From Kribbella pratensis (lineage in GTDB: Bacteria > Actinomycetota > Actinomycetes > Propionibacteriales > Kribbellaceae), in assembly GCF_004366075.1 (NCBI RefSeq), contig NZ_SODU01000002.1, positions 1,008,647 through 1,072,646 on the forward strand: a DNA stretch of 64,000 bases, in the 5' to 3' direction. Below the pieces are notes generated by a model. The model was not told where the DNA came from, did not search any database, and saw only the letters and a program-made list of their open reading frames with translations. The first letter of the stretch is position 1. Every line of letters starts with the position of its first letter. Both the position numbers and the translations under genes were made by a program. Below are positions 7,355 through 15,275 of the stretch, in pieces.

Positions 7355-8257
7355 ATGCACAGCTATCGACCGGCTCCGCTGCTGGAGGCGCTCGGTGTCT
7401 GCTCGGAGGACGAGCAGCTCTACCGGGCGCTTCTGGCCCGCCCGGAGTCCACAGCGACCTCTCTGGCCTTGTCAGTCGACTGGCCGGCCAACCGAGTCGG
7501 CCGGCATCTCAGGTCACTACTGTCCCTCGGCCTTGCGTCCCGGACACCAGGCCGGCCCGCCCGCTACGTGCCGGCCGTACCAGACGCCGCGGTCGAGCTG
7601 CTCGCGCTGCGGAAGCAGGCAGCGATCGTGGAGGCCCGGCTGGGTGCTGCGGCGCTGACAGCCGAGTTCAGACAGCCGGACGCGTTCACGGTCATCCGTG
7701 GCGCCGAGGCGATCGCCCAGCGGTTCTACCAGGCGCAGCAGTGCGCACAGGACGAAGTACTCGTGCTGGACCGGTTGCCGTACGCCGTGTTCGCCGCCCG
7801 TGGTGTGACCTACCGGACGATCTACGACATGGCGTCACTGTCCGAGCCTGGCGATCTGGTGGCGGCTCGAGCGTCGGGCTGTTGCCGGATGCTGCGCGAC
7901 GTACCGCTGAAACTGGTCATCGTCGACCGCCGTACGGCGCTCCTCCCGACCGGGCCGGATGTCGTCGTAGAACTAGGACCGTCGAGCCTCCTGGACGCCC
8001 TACTGCGCCTATTCGACCTGCTGTGGCGACAAGCCAGTCCTCTGACTCCATCCGTGTCCGAAGGCCCACTCACGCCGGACGACCAGCAGCTCCTGTCACT
8101 GGCTGCCGCCGGACTGACAGACCAAGCCATCGCCCGGCGTCTGGGTGTGGCCCAACGGACTGTGGAACGCCGAATGCAACGGATCCTCAAAGCCCTGGAC
8201 GCCACCACCCGCTTCCAAGCCGGCCTCCGCGCGGGCCAGCAGGGCCTGCTTGTCTAG
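7355..8257 (+). CDS. TrmB-like / LuxR-type transcriptional regulator
   Basis: About 300 residues. Residues ~20-75 resemble a TrmB-type winged helix (LYRALLARPESTATSLALSV to RPARYVP). The middle region (residues ~100-220) resembles the sensor part of such proteins. The C-terminal ~65 residues are a LuxR helix-turn-helix: LTPDDQQLLSLAAAGLTDQA followed by IARRLGVAQRTVERRMQRIL. This combination is common in actinobacterial regulators. It starts 14 bp after the chitinase stop codon, so co-transcription and a role in chitinase expression are plausible. The ATG at 7355 has no convincing ribosome binding site and an upstream in-frame start is possible. Its stop codon lies two bases from the convergent YbaK gene. 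Confidence 0.82.
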   Translation: MHSYRPAPLLEALGVCSEDEQLYRALLARPESTATSLALSVDWPANRVGRHLRSLLSLGLASRTPGRPARYVPAVPDAAVELLALRKQAAIVEARLGAAALTAEFRQPDAFTVIRGAEAIAQRFYQAQQCAQDEVLVLDRLPYAVFAARGVTYRTIYDMASLSEPGDLVAARASGCCRMLRDVPLKLVIVDRRTALLPTGPDVVVELGPSSLLDALLRLFDLLWRQASPLTPSVSEGPLTPDDQQLLSLAAAGLTDQAIARRLGVAQRTVERRMQRILKALDATTRFQAGLRAGQQGLLV

Positions 8258-8259
8258 CT

Positions 8260-8709
8260 TTAGTCGGTTACGTCCGCCACGGTGGCGCTCAGGGCCTTCG
8301 TCAGGGCCTCGGCGTCCACCGTGATCCCCACCCCATGGTCACCGCCGCCGATCGAGATGGTGCCGGTGATCCGCTCGTCCGCGATCACCGGCCAGGCGTG
8401 GGTGCTTCCGAGCGGCGTGATCGTCCCGCGGACGTAGCCGGTGACGGCGAACGCCGTGTCCTTGTCCGGCATCGAGATCCGGCTCACGCCGAGCAGTGTC
8501 CGCAGCTTCGGCCACGCGATCTCGCGGTCGCCCGGCACCAGGACGAACCGGTAGTCGTCGTCGGACAGCCGCACCACGATCGTCTTGATCAGCCGCGCCG
8601 GCTCGATGCCGCGCGCCGCAGCGGCCTCCTCCAGCGAGTTCACCCGGCCATGCCTGGTCACCTGGTAGGTGAGCCCCAACTGATCAGCCGCATCGGTCGC
8701 TTTGGTCAC
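8260..8709 (-). CDS. YbaK/EbsC-family aminoacyl-tRNA deacylase
   Basis: A 149-residue single-domain protein of the YbaK/ProX family that hydrolyses mischarged aminoacyl-tRNAs such as Cys- or Ala-tRNA-Pro. Seen: LIKTIVVRLSDDDYRFVLVP near residue 41, GDREIAWPKL, and the substrate-loop GYVRGTITPLG near 92, then ISIGGGDHGVGITVDAEAL near the end. Length is typical. The GTG start at 8709 lies four bases after the stop of the MFS gene, so the two are probably co-transcribed. Substrate specificity cannot be read from sequence. The gene converges on the upstream regulator with only two bases between stop codons. Confidence 0.88.
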   Translation of the reverse strand: MTKATDAADQLGLTYQVTRHGRVNSLEEAAAARGIEPARLIKTIVVRLSDDDYRFVLVPGDREIAWPKLRTLLGVSRISMPDKDTAFAVTGYVRGTITPLGSTHAWPVIADERITGTISIGGGDHGVGITVDAEALTKALSATVADVTD

Positions 8710-8713
8710 CCAC

Positions 8714-9925
8714 TTAGTTTTGCACCCGGCTGGGAACGTTCTTCAGCAGCAGCGCGAGCACCAGCGTCACGAGGAACAATGCTCCAGCCTCGGCCGCCAC
8801 TCCAGTCCACTCGGCGCGGCTCCACGCCGTACCTGCAAGGCCGCCGAAGACCGAGGAGCCCAGGTAGAACGCGAAGAGGTACATGCTCGACGCCTGTCCG
8901 GTCCCGACGCCGCTCGCATGCGCCCGGGCCGGCACCCAGCCGCTGGCGACCCCGTGCACCGCGAAGAAGCCCGCGGTCATCACAGCCAGCCCCAGCACGA
9001 TCAACGGCAGCGGAGCCGCAAGCGTGATCGCTACGCCGGCCAGTGTGATCAGGCACCCGACCGGCACCACGGCTCGCCGACCGTACCGATCGGCGAGCGT
9101 CCCAGCCGTCGCCGACCCGGCTGACCCGAGGAGATAGACACAGAAGACCAGCCCGGCTGCTCCGGCGCTCAGCTCGTACGGCGAACCGGACAGCCGGAAG
9201 ACCGCTCCGTTGTAGACAGCCACGAACGCGCCCACCGCCGTCGCAGCGATCCCGTACAGCGCGAGCAGCGCCGGGTCACGCAGTACGCGGAACAGGTCGT
9301 GTGGTCGCGCGGCGCTCGGGTGGAAGTTCTTTGACGCGGGCAGCAACAGCCAGACGACAGCCGCGCACAGTACGCCGACCGCAGCGATCCCGGCGGTCGC
9401 AAAACGCCACCCGCCGAGGTCCGACAACCCGCCTGCGATGAGGCGGCCCGCCATACCGCCAACCGCCGTACCCGCGATGTAGAGGCCGCTGGCGCGCGCG
9501 TGGCTGTCTTGGTGCACCTCCTCGCGCAGGTACGCCATTGCGACCGCAGGCAGCCCGGCCATCGCGATTCCCTGCAGACCGCGCAGCGCGAGCAGCAGGT
9601 GCCACGTCGGCGCGAACGCGCTGAGCAGCGCGAACACCGACGTCGCAGCGACCGACCAGCGCATCAGATTGGTCCGGCCGAGCGCCTCGGACGCCGGACC
9701 GGCGATCAGCAACGCCAGACCGAGGCCGAACGTCGCGAATGACACGCTGAACGCACTCTGGCTGGGCGAGACGTGGAACGCGTCGACCAACTGGGGCAGC
9801 AGCGGCTGTGTGCTGTAGAGGAGAGCGAACGTCGCCAGCCCAGCCGCGAACAGCGCGACGGACAACTTGCGGTACTCGGGGTCTCCGGGCAAGTAGCCGG
9901 TCTGGCGGGCGACGGATTGGTGCAT
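8714..9925 (-). CDS. MFS transporter (YnfM-like)
   Basis: A 403-residue major facilitator with about twelve hydrophobic segments. The first begins LSVALFAAGLATFALLYSTQ, followed by the family pattern PLLPQLVDAFHVSPSQSAFS. The cytoplasmic-loop motif GPASEALGRTNLMRWS follows helix 2 and ADRYGRRAVVPVG follows helix 8. Closest style is the YnfM/arabinose-efflux-like subfamily, proton-driven exporters of unknown small molecules. A LysR regulator gene is transcribed divergently from a 71-bp shared spacer, the usual arrangement for an exporter induced by its substrate. The YbaK gene follows four bases downstream. Confidence 0.9.
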   Translation of the reverse strand: MHQSVARQTGYLPGDPEYRKLSVALFAAGLATFALLYSTQPLLPQLVDAFHVSPSQSAFSVSFATFGLGLALLIAGPASEALGRTNLMRWSVAATSVFALLSAFAPTWHLLLALRGLQGIAMAGLPAVAMAYLREEVHQDSHARASGLYIAGTAVGGMAGRLIAGGLSDLGGWRFATAGIAAVGVLCAAVVWLLLPASKNFHPSAARPHDLFRVLRDPALLALYGIAATAVGAFVAVYNGAVFRLSGSPYELSAGAAGLVFCVYLLGSAGSATAGTLADRYGRRAVVPVGCLITLAGVAITLAAPLPLIVLGLAVMTAGFFAVHGVASGWVPARAHASGVGTGQASSMYLFAFYLGSSVFGGLAGTAWSRAEWTGVAAEAGALFLVTLVLALLLKNVPSRVQN

Positions 9926-9964
9926 GTCTTCGACGGTCGCACGGCTGGAGCGATACGTAAAATG

Positions 9965-9990
9965 TCGATCTCAGCAGAAATCGATACGAT
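9965..9990 (+). promoter_or_regulatory. LysR operator-like repeat and leaderless -10
   Basis: TCGAT (9965-9969) and ATCGA (9980-9984) form an interrupted palindrome within the LysR-MFS spacer, with the T-N11-A shape of LysR boxes. TACGAT (9985-9990) is a -10 element six bases before the regulator ATG at 9997. The operator touches this -10, consistent with autorepression and divergent control of the MFS gene. Confidence 0.5.
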
Positions 9991-9996
9991 TACCGT

Positions 9997-10884
9997 ATGC
10001 ATGTCGAGGATCTGCGGTGGTTCGTCGTACTCGCCGAGACCGAGCACCTCACCGAGGCGGCGGCCGCCCTGGGGACGAGTCAGCCGAATCTGTCCCGGTC
10101 GCTGCAGCGGGTCGAGCGGGCGTTCGGGGTGCCGCTGTTCGAGCGGGAGCGTCGCGGCGTACGGCTGAATCCGTACGGCCGGCTGGTTCTGGATGCGGCG
10201 CGAGCAGGGACTGCGGCGGTGGATACGGCGAAGCGCCGGATCGACGCGTTGCTCGACCCGGAGTCCGGCACGGTGCGGCTCGCGTTCCTGCACTCGGTCG
10301 CGACCAGCCTGATGCCGGACCTGCTGAAGGCTTTCCGGGCGGTGGCACCGAACATCGGGTTCGCGCTGCGGCAGGAGCCCGCGCACGACATCGTCCAGGA
10401 CCTGGAGAGCGGTGAGGCCGAGATCGCGATCATCGCGCCGCGGCCGGACCCGGCGCGCTTCGGTTGGCACCTGCTCGAGCGGCAGCGGCTGTATCTCCAC
10501 GTGCCGCCCGGTCATGCGCTGGCATCCCGGCGCCGGGTCGAGCTGGAGTCGGCCCGGGATGAGGCGTTCGTCGGTCTGCAGCCCGGGTTCGGCTTCCGGC
10601 GGGTGACGGACCGGTTGTGCGAGGAGGCCGGGTTCAGTCCGCGGCTGGCGTTCGAGGCGACCGACCTCGCGACGATCGACAGCCTGGTCGGTGCCGGTCT
10701 CGGTGTGGCGATCCTTCCGGCCGGTGCGGTCCGTGGGAACGACAGCGGCGCGGTATCCGTTCCGTTGGCCGGCGTACGGGCCCGGCGGGAGATCGGTATG
10801 GCGTGGCGGCTGAGCATGCCGCTGACGCCCGCGGCCGAGCGGTTCCGGACGTTCGTCAGATCGCGCCCGGTGACGACCAGCTGA
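9997..10884 (+). CDS. LysR-family transcriptional regulator
   Basis: A 295-residue LTTR. The N-terminal winged helix is clear: LRWFVVLAETEHLTEAAAAL, then GTSQPNLSRSLQRVERAFGV and PLFERERRGVRLN. Residues ~90-290 are the periplasmic-binding-like effector domain (GTVRLAFLHSVATSLMPDLL, later VGAGLGVAILPAG). It is divergent from the MFS/YbaK pair and separated by an operator-like palindrome, so it very probably controls them in response to an unknown effector. The ATG at 9997 has no ribosome binding site but has TACGAT six bases upstream, indicating a leaderless mRNA. Confidence 0.92.
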   Translation: MHVEDLRWFVVLAETEHLTEAAAALGTSQPNLSRSLQRVERAFGVPLFERERRGVRLNPYGRLVLDAARAGTAAVDTAKRRIDALLDPESGTVRLAFLHSVATSLMPDLLKAFRAVAPNIGFALRQEPAHDIVQDLESGEAEIAIIAPRPDPARFGWHLLERQRLYLHVPPGHALASRRRVELESARDEAFVGLQPGFGFRRVTDRLCEEAGFSPRLAFEATDLATIDSLVGAGLGVAILPAGAVRGNDSGAVSVPLAGVRARREIGMAWRLSMPLTPAAERFRTFVRSRPVTTS

Positions 10885-10927
10885 CCGCATTCGCCGCGAC
10901 TTCCGTAGCGTTCGTCCCAATTTCGCG

Positions 10928-11740
10928 GTGTCGACTTGCACAGAGAGGGCTTTCCCCCGCACCCTTGCCCTCGTGAGGAAGCGTCTGGGTTCGTTCCGGC
11001 CGAGTCGCCGGCTGTTGTTCGCAGCCGGGACCGCGGCGGCTGCGTCGACGGTCGCCGCCGCCACCGCGGCGGAGGCGGTCCCAGGTTCCCCGGCGGCCGG
11101 ACTGCTTTCCCTCGGCGCCTACGGCTCCGGCGTGCTCGGTGCCTGGGAGCGCCAGGCACGGGCGATCTCGAACGAGCAGCAGATCCGCAAGGCCCGGGAG
11201 ACCGACGGGGTCTTCATGTTCGGCGACAGCATCGGCGTCCAGGACGGACCGGCGCTCGCCCGGCAGCTGACCCAGCTCGGGATCAACATCGCCGTCCACA
11301 ACTGGGCCGGGCGGCCGGTGACCCCCGCGGTCGACGCTCTCGACCTCTGGGCGCAGCAGTACGGACTGCCGCACCGGATCGTGATGTCGGTCGGGTCCAA
11401 CGACATCTTCATGCCGCCGGCCGTCGAGGCCCAGGTCGACCGGACCATGAGGATCGTCGGCGAGGAGCGGATCGTCTACTGGGTCAACGTGCAGGCGGCC
11501 CGCACCGCCCACGGCCCCGACATCAAGGTCGCGGACCAGCGCAACAGCGCCTGGATCAACCTGCAGCTCGCCGACGCCCAGCGTCGCTACGACAACCTGC
11601 GGATCGTGCGCTGGGCCGAGCACCTGGCGTCCAGCCCCAACCGCCTGGCCCGCCTGCTCCGCGACGGCCTGCACCCGTCGGTCCCGCTCGGGCAGAACGC
11701 CCGCAACGGCCTGATCATCGAAGCGATCAAGGCCGGCTGA
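10928..11740 (+). CDS. Secreted SGNH/GDSL-type hydrolase-like protein
   Basis: Up to 270 residues. After a basic region comes a hydrophobic signal-like segment (SRRLLFAAGTAAAASTVAAA). The core shows block I FMFGDSIGVQDG (Ser nucleophile ~100), block III-like VMSVGSNDIFMPP, and block V DGLHPSVPLGQ with the Asp-His pair near residue 245. These are the SGNH esterase hallmarks. Substrate is unknown; many actinobacterial relatives act on cell-wall or polysaccharide acyl groups. The start is uncertain: GTG 10928 and GTG 10973 are both possible and neither has a good ribosome binding site. It converges on a chitinase gene and is separated from it by a hairpin terminator. Confidence 0.78.
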   Translation: MSTCTERAFPRTLALVRKRLGSFRPSRRLLFAAGTAAAASTVAAATAAEAVPGSPAAGLLSLGAYGSGVLGAWERQARAISNEQQIRKARETDGVFMFGDSIGVQDGPALARQLTQLGINIAVHNWAGRPVTPAVDALDLWAQQYGLPHRIVMSVGSNDIFMPPAVEAQVDRTMRIVGEERIVYWVNVQAARTAHGPDIKVADQRNSAWINLQLADAQRRYDNLRIVRWAEHLASSPNRLARLLRDGLHPSVPLGQNARNGLIIEAIKAG

Positions 11741-11767
11741 GTGCGGCGCTGACGCCGCACCCAGCCG
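11734..11767. terminator. Bidirectional hairpin terminator
   Basis: CGGCTG-a-GTGCGGCG, loop ctga, CGCCGCAC-c-CAGCCG: 14 paired bases with one mismatch, overlapping the stop codon of the SGNH gene and lying in the 47-bp space before the convergent chitinase stop. Confidence 0.6.
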
Positions 11768-11787
11768 TCTTGTTCAGCAGTTCCCGC

Positions 11788-13329
11788 TCAGAAGCCCGCT
11801 GTGATGCGGGTGAAGTCCCAGTCGGCCTGGGCGATGCCGCTGCAGTTGGACACCACGCCGCCGCCGGCGCAGCCGCGGTCACGGTTGACCGACCAGAACG
11901 CCAGCCGGCTGAGCCCGTTGCTCTTCGCCCAGTTGGTGATGTTCTGCCAGGTCGCGGTCGTGGTCATCTCCTGCTGGTCGGACAGACCGTTCATACCGGA
12001 GATGCCCTGGTGCGCGTACGCCTCCGCCGTGGACCAGCCGAAGGTGGCCTTCAGCTTGTTGTTCAGGCCCTGCGACGCGCCGACCGTGTCGTTGTAGATG
12101 TTCGAGCTGCCGAAGTCGAACGGCATCAGCGTGAACACGTCGATGTTCGCGCCGAGTTCCTTCGACCGGTCGATCAGCCGGTTGCCGTAGTACGTCGGAC
12201 CGGTCGTCGACGTACCGAACGTGACGACGGTCCGGATTCCCGGGTTGTTCTGCTTGACGATCTTCAGCGCGTTCAGGATGCGGTCCTGGACGGCCTCGTT
12301 CTCGAACTCGTCGGAGTTCTCGATGTCGATGTCGATCGCCTTCAGGCTGTAGGCGTTGATGACCTGCTGGTACGCGCCGGCCAGCGCCTCGGGGGTGCTG
12401 CAGTTCGGGCCGAGCTTGTTACCGCTCCAGCCGCCGAACGACGGCACGATGTCGCCACCGGCCGCGCGGATCTGGGCGATCGCGTTGGCGTCGGCGCTGC
12501 CCTGCAGCGGGCGGCTGCCGTCCCAGGCCGGGTTGCAGCCACCGGAGGACAGGACGAACGCCATGGTGAACCACTTGATACCCGTCGCGTTCATCACGGT
12601 CGCCGGGTTCGGCGGGTCACCCCAGCCCATGTACAGGTACGGCGCGGCCTGCTTGGTGCCGGTGTTGCCGCCACCGGTGCCGGTCTTGACGGAGATGGTG
12701 CTGCTCTTCGCGCCTTCTCCGGCGCTGTTCGACGCACTCACCTGGTAGCTGTACGTCGTGTTCGCGGCGAGTCCGGAGTCCGTGTACGACGTGCTGCTCG
12801 GGCTGCCGACCTTCGTGCCGTTCCGGTAGACGTTGTAGCTGGTCGCACCGGACGCGGCCGACCACGTGAGGCTCACCGACGACGCGGACGACGTACCGGA
12901 GAGACCTGTGGGTGCACCGGGGACGGTGCCGCCACCGCCGCCTGAGCACGAGCCGCCGTTCAAGCGGCACGCGGCCAGGCCGGGGAAGTTGCCCGGGCTG
13001 CCGTTGAAGCCGAAGGTGACAGTCGCGCCAGGAGCCAGTGGGCCGGCCCAGCTCGGCGGTGTGAACGTGTGCGTCTGTCCGCTGCTGGTGTGGGTTGCGT
13101 CCCACGTAGAGCTGACGGTGTAGCCGGACGGGAAGTCCAGCGCGACCGACCAGGTGCTGAGAGAACTGGTGGTGCCGTTGGTGACGGTCACCTTGCCCTC
13201 GAAGCCGGTGCCCCAGTCGGACACTTTGGTGAAGCTGGCAGTGACACCTGCCGCGTTGGCTGCCTGTGCGGTCAGCAGGGCGACAACCACGGCCGTGACG
13301 GCCGCTATCGCCAAGGTGATGCGTTTCAT
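11788..13329 (-). CDS. Secreted GH18 chitinase with CBM2 and FnIII domains
   Basis: A 513-residue enzyme. Residues 1-26 are a signal peptide ending ANA-AG. Residues ~27-130 form a CBM2 cellulose/chitin-binding module (SFTKVSDWGTGFEGKVTVTN, closing with a Cys near the GGGGG linker). Residues ~137-220 are FnIII. Residues ~230-513 are GH18, starting PYLYMGWGDPPNPATVM; the catalytic motif is KAIDIDIEN near residue 340, with Glu as proton donor. This type resembles ChiA1/ChiD-like bacterial chitinases of subfamily B. It starts 28 bp after the stop of the next upstream chitinase, so both are probably one transcript. Complementary binding modules (CBM2 here, CBM5-like in its partner) suggest joint attack on insoluble chitin. 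Confidence 0.93.
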   Translation of the reverse strand: MKRITLAIAAVTAVVVALLTAQAANAAGVTASFTKVSDWGTGFEGKVTVTNGTTSSLSTWSVALDFPSGYTVSSTWDATHTSSGQTHTFTPPSWAGPLAPGATVTFGFNGSPGNFPGLAACRLNGGSCSGGGGGTVPGAPTGLSGTSSASSVSLTWSAASGATSYNVYRNGTKVGSPSSTSYTDSGLAANTTYSYQVSASNSAGEGAKSSTISVKTGTGGGNTGTKQAAPYLYMGWGDPPNPATVMNATGIKWFTMAFVLSSGGCNPAWDGSRPLQGSADANAIAQIRAAGGDIVPSFGGWSGNKLGPNCSTPEALAGAYQQVINAYSLKAIDIDIENSDEFENEAVQDRILNALKIVKQNNPGIRTVVTFGTSTTGPTYYGNRLIDRSKELGANIDVFTLMPFDFGSSNIYNDTVGASQGLNNKLKATFGWSTAEAYAHQGISGMNGLSDQQEMTTTATWQNITNWAKSNGLSRLAFWSVNRDRGCAGGGVVSNCSGIAQADWDFTRITAGF

Positions 13330-13357
13330 GATGCTCCGATCAGTGGGCGGTACGTGA

Positions 13358-15073
13358 TCAGACCCGGCCCCAGAGTGCGGGGGCGTTCGGCGGCTCCCAG
13401 CCGACCAGGGACGTGTGGCCCTGGATGCACTTGTAGGTGACGCCGTCGTAGCTCACGAGCGCACCGGTCGCGTACGTCGTGTTCGGGGCCCACGGGGTGG
13501 CCGTGCCGGGCGGTGTGGTCGGCGGCGTCGTCGGGGGAGTCGTGGGCGGTGTGGTGGGTGGTGTGGTGGGTGGTGTGGTGGGTGGTGTGGTGGGCGGGCC
13601 GCTGCATCCGGCCGTGCCGGCGTTGACGGAGTCGACCACGTTGTTGAAGAGGGTGACCCCCGGGTCCAGCGCCTCGAGCGAGTACATCATCGCGCCGGCC
13701 AGCCCTTTGCAGTGCTGGTAGTCGGCCTTCGCCTTGATCGACTGGGCGTTGTCACCGGACCAGAACGTGCCGTTGCTGTAGAACCAGGACGACTTGGTGG
13801 TGTCGTCGAAGTGCGTGGCGGACGGGTTGTCCACGAAGCCGGTGAGCTCCTTGTAGAACGAGACACCCGGCACGTTCCCGCTCAGCGCGTGTCCGTCGGC
13901 CGCCCCGGTCGCGGTCTGGTACTTGCCGTTGTCAGTGGCCGGAACACCCTTCCATCCCCTGTAGTAGAAGGGATATCCGATACTGAGCTTGTTCGCCGGG
14001 AACCCGCCCGGGATGCCGTACGCCGAGTCGCCAGTTGTCCACGCCTTCACCGCGGAGTCGACGGAGTACTTGCCCTGACCCGGTGGGATCGGGTTGCTCG
14101 GATCGTTCGGCGCCGTGTAAAGCGGGTCCTGGAAGTTCGTCGGCCCGGTGGCCTCCCAGCCGCCGTGCATGTCGTACGTCATCACGTTGTTGTAGTCGAG
14201 GTACTGTCCGATCTTGTCGGTCTCGATCGTGGCGATCTTGTCCTGTCCGGCCGGGGTCGCGGCAGTCAGGTAGTACTTCTTTCCGGTCTGCCCGCCGTAC
14301 GCGTCCAGCTGTGCGCGGAACTCGGCCAGCAGCAGTGTGAAGTTGTGCTTGTCGGCGGCGCTGTAGTGGTTGCCGACGTGACCGTTGGGCGAGCCCGGGT
14401 ACTCCCAGTCGAGGTCGACACCATCGAAGATGCCGGCCGCCGTACCGGGGCCGCCGAAGCCGTCGATCACCGGCAGGTCGCCCTTGAGGAACATGTTCAC
14501 GCAGGAGCTGACGAAGGCCTTGCGCTTGGCGTCGGTGGAGGCGGCGTCGGAGAAGTACTTCGAGTACGTCCAGCCGCCGATCGAGATCAGGATCTTCAGG
14601 TTCGGCACCTTCGCCTTCAGCTTCTTGAGCTGGTTGAAGTTGCCCTGGATCGGCTGGTTCCAGACGTCGCCGACCCCGTCGACGCTGATGTCCGCGCCGT
14701 ACGACTTGCCGTAGTCGGCGAACGCGTCCCCGGCGCCGTCGCCGGCGTTCGGGTTGTTCTCGTCCTGCGACGCGGCCTTGTTGGCCATGAAGCAGGTGTG
14801 GTTGACCGGATCGATGTTGGCGAACGCGTAGTTCAGGAAGTCCAGCTTCGCGCCGGCTCCGGTGGTGATCAGGTTCTTGGGATAGAAGGCGTTGGCGTAG
14901 ATCCCCCACTGGGTGAAGTACGCCGTCTTGACGCCGCCGCTGGTCGCCTGTGGCGCCGCGACGGCTGCGTTGGCCGTGGTGGCGTCCGAGCTCGCGAGGG
15001 AGACGCCGGCGGCGGTGATCAGGGCGGTGGCCGCGACACTGGCTGTGGCGGCGAGCATGCGCAATCGACTCAT
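13358..15073 (-). CDS. Secreted GH18 chitinase (subfamily A) with C-terminal chitin-binding domain
   Basis: A 571-residue enzyme. Residues ~1-37 are a signal peptide. The catalytic barrel starts KTAYFTQWGIYANAFYPKNL and has LKILISIGGWTYSKYF and the GH18 motif DGVDLDWEYPG near residue 225, Glu being catalytic; VMTYDMHGGWE carries the conserved YDMHG. The chitinase insertion domain of subfamily A appears present. After the barrel lies a (PPTT)n linker of about 30 residues, then a C-terminal CBM5/12-type module with WAPNTTYATGALVSYDG and a GWEPPNAPALW end. GGAGGAA lies just before the ATG at 15073. This is the first gene of the pair with the downstream chitinase. An AT-rich patch near 15112-15126 may hold the promoter. 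Confidence 0.94.
   Translation of the reverse strand: MSRLRMLAATASVAATALITAAGVSLASSDATTANAAVAAPQATSGGVKTAYFTQWGIYANAFYPKNLITTGAGAKLDFLNYAFANIDPVNHTCFMANKAASQDENNPNAGDGAGDAFADYGKSYGADISVDGVGDVWNQPIQGNFNQLKKLKAKVPNLKILISIGGWTYSKYFSDAASTDAKRKAFVSSCVNMFLKGDLPVIDGFGGPGTAAGIFDGVDLDWEYPGSPNGHVGNHYSAADKHNFTLLLAEFRAQLDAYGGQTGKKYYLTAATPAGQDKIATIETDKIGQYLDYNNVMTYDMHGGWEATGPTNFQDPLYTAPNDPSNPIPPGQGKYSVDSAVKAWTTGDSAYGIPGGFPANKLSIGYPFYYRGWKGVPATDNGKYQTATGAADGHALSGNVPGVSFYKELTGFVDNPSATHFDDTTKSSWFYSNGTFWSGDNAQSIKAKADYQHCKGLAGAMMYSLEALDPGVTLFNNVVDSVNAGTAGCSGPPTTPPTTPPTTPPTTPPTTPPTTPPTTPPGTATPWAPNTTYATGALVSYDGVTYKCIQGHTSLVGWEPPNAPALWGRV
13510..13598 (-). repeat. 12-bp tandem repeat encoding the PPTT linker
   Basis: Repeats of ggtgtggtgggt, perfect in the last four copies and degenerate toward the other end, encode the Pro-Thr linker between the chitinase catalytic and binding domains. 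The near-identity of the central copies implies recent slippage. Confidence 0.85.
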
Positions 15074-15216
15074 CTGTTCCTCCGGAGCGATGGGGCGGAA
15101 GCGGTCCGGTGAAATTTAGTTAAAGACGCTTCGAAAGGAACCGTAACCGTTCCCGGCGGGTTGGTCGCGGGCTCGTCGTGGCGGGTTCCCGCTGCTGACG
15201 GAAACCCGACAGCGCT

Positions 15217-15269
15217 TTGTCCACAGGCATCCGGTCGCGTTCCCGGAAGGCGCCCGGCAACGGCATGTT
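15217..15269 (+). promoter_or_regulatory. ssd promoter with DnaA-box-like element
   Basis: TTGTCCACA (15217-15225) equals the preferred actinobacterial DnaA box. AAGGCG starts at 15247 and CATGTT (15264-15269) is a -10-like hexamer six bases before the ssd ATG, implying a leaderless mRNA. The same three elements occur before the pilin gene at 19235-19288 with the first two at exactly the same spacing. Confidence 0.55.
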
Positions 15270-15275
15270 CTTGGT

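Noticed and set aside
13510-13598. Tandem repeats as a CRISPR array
   Set aside because: The 12-bp units are contiguous without spacers and encode the PPTT linker. The 18-bp repeats at 20070-20178 are likewise coding.
15074-15216. A DasR-type operator in the chitinase promoter
   Set aside because: No GGTCTAGACC-like palindrome is visible in this region or before 5664.
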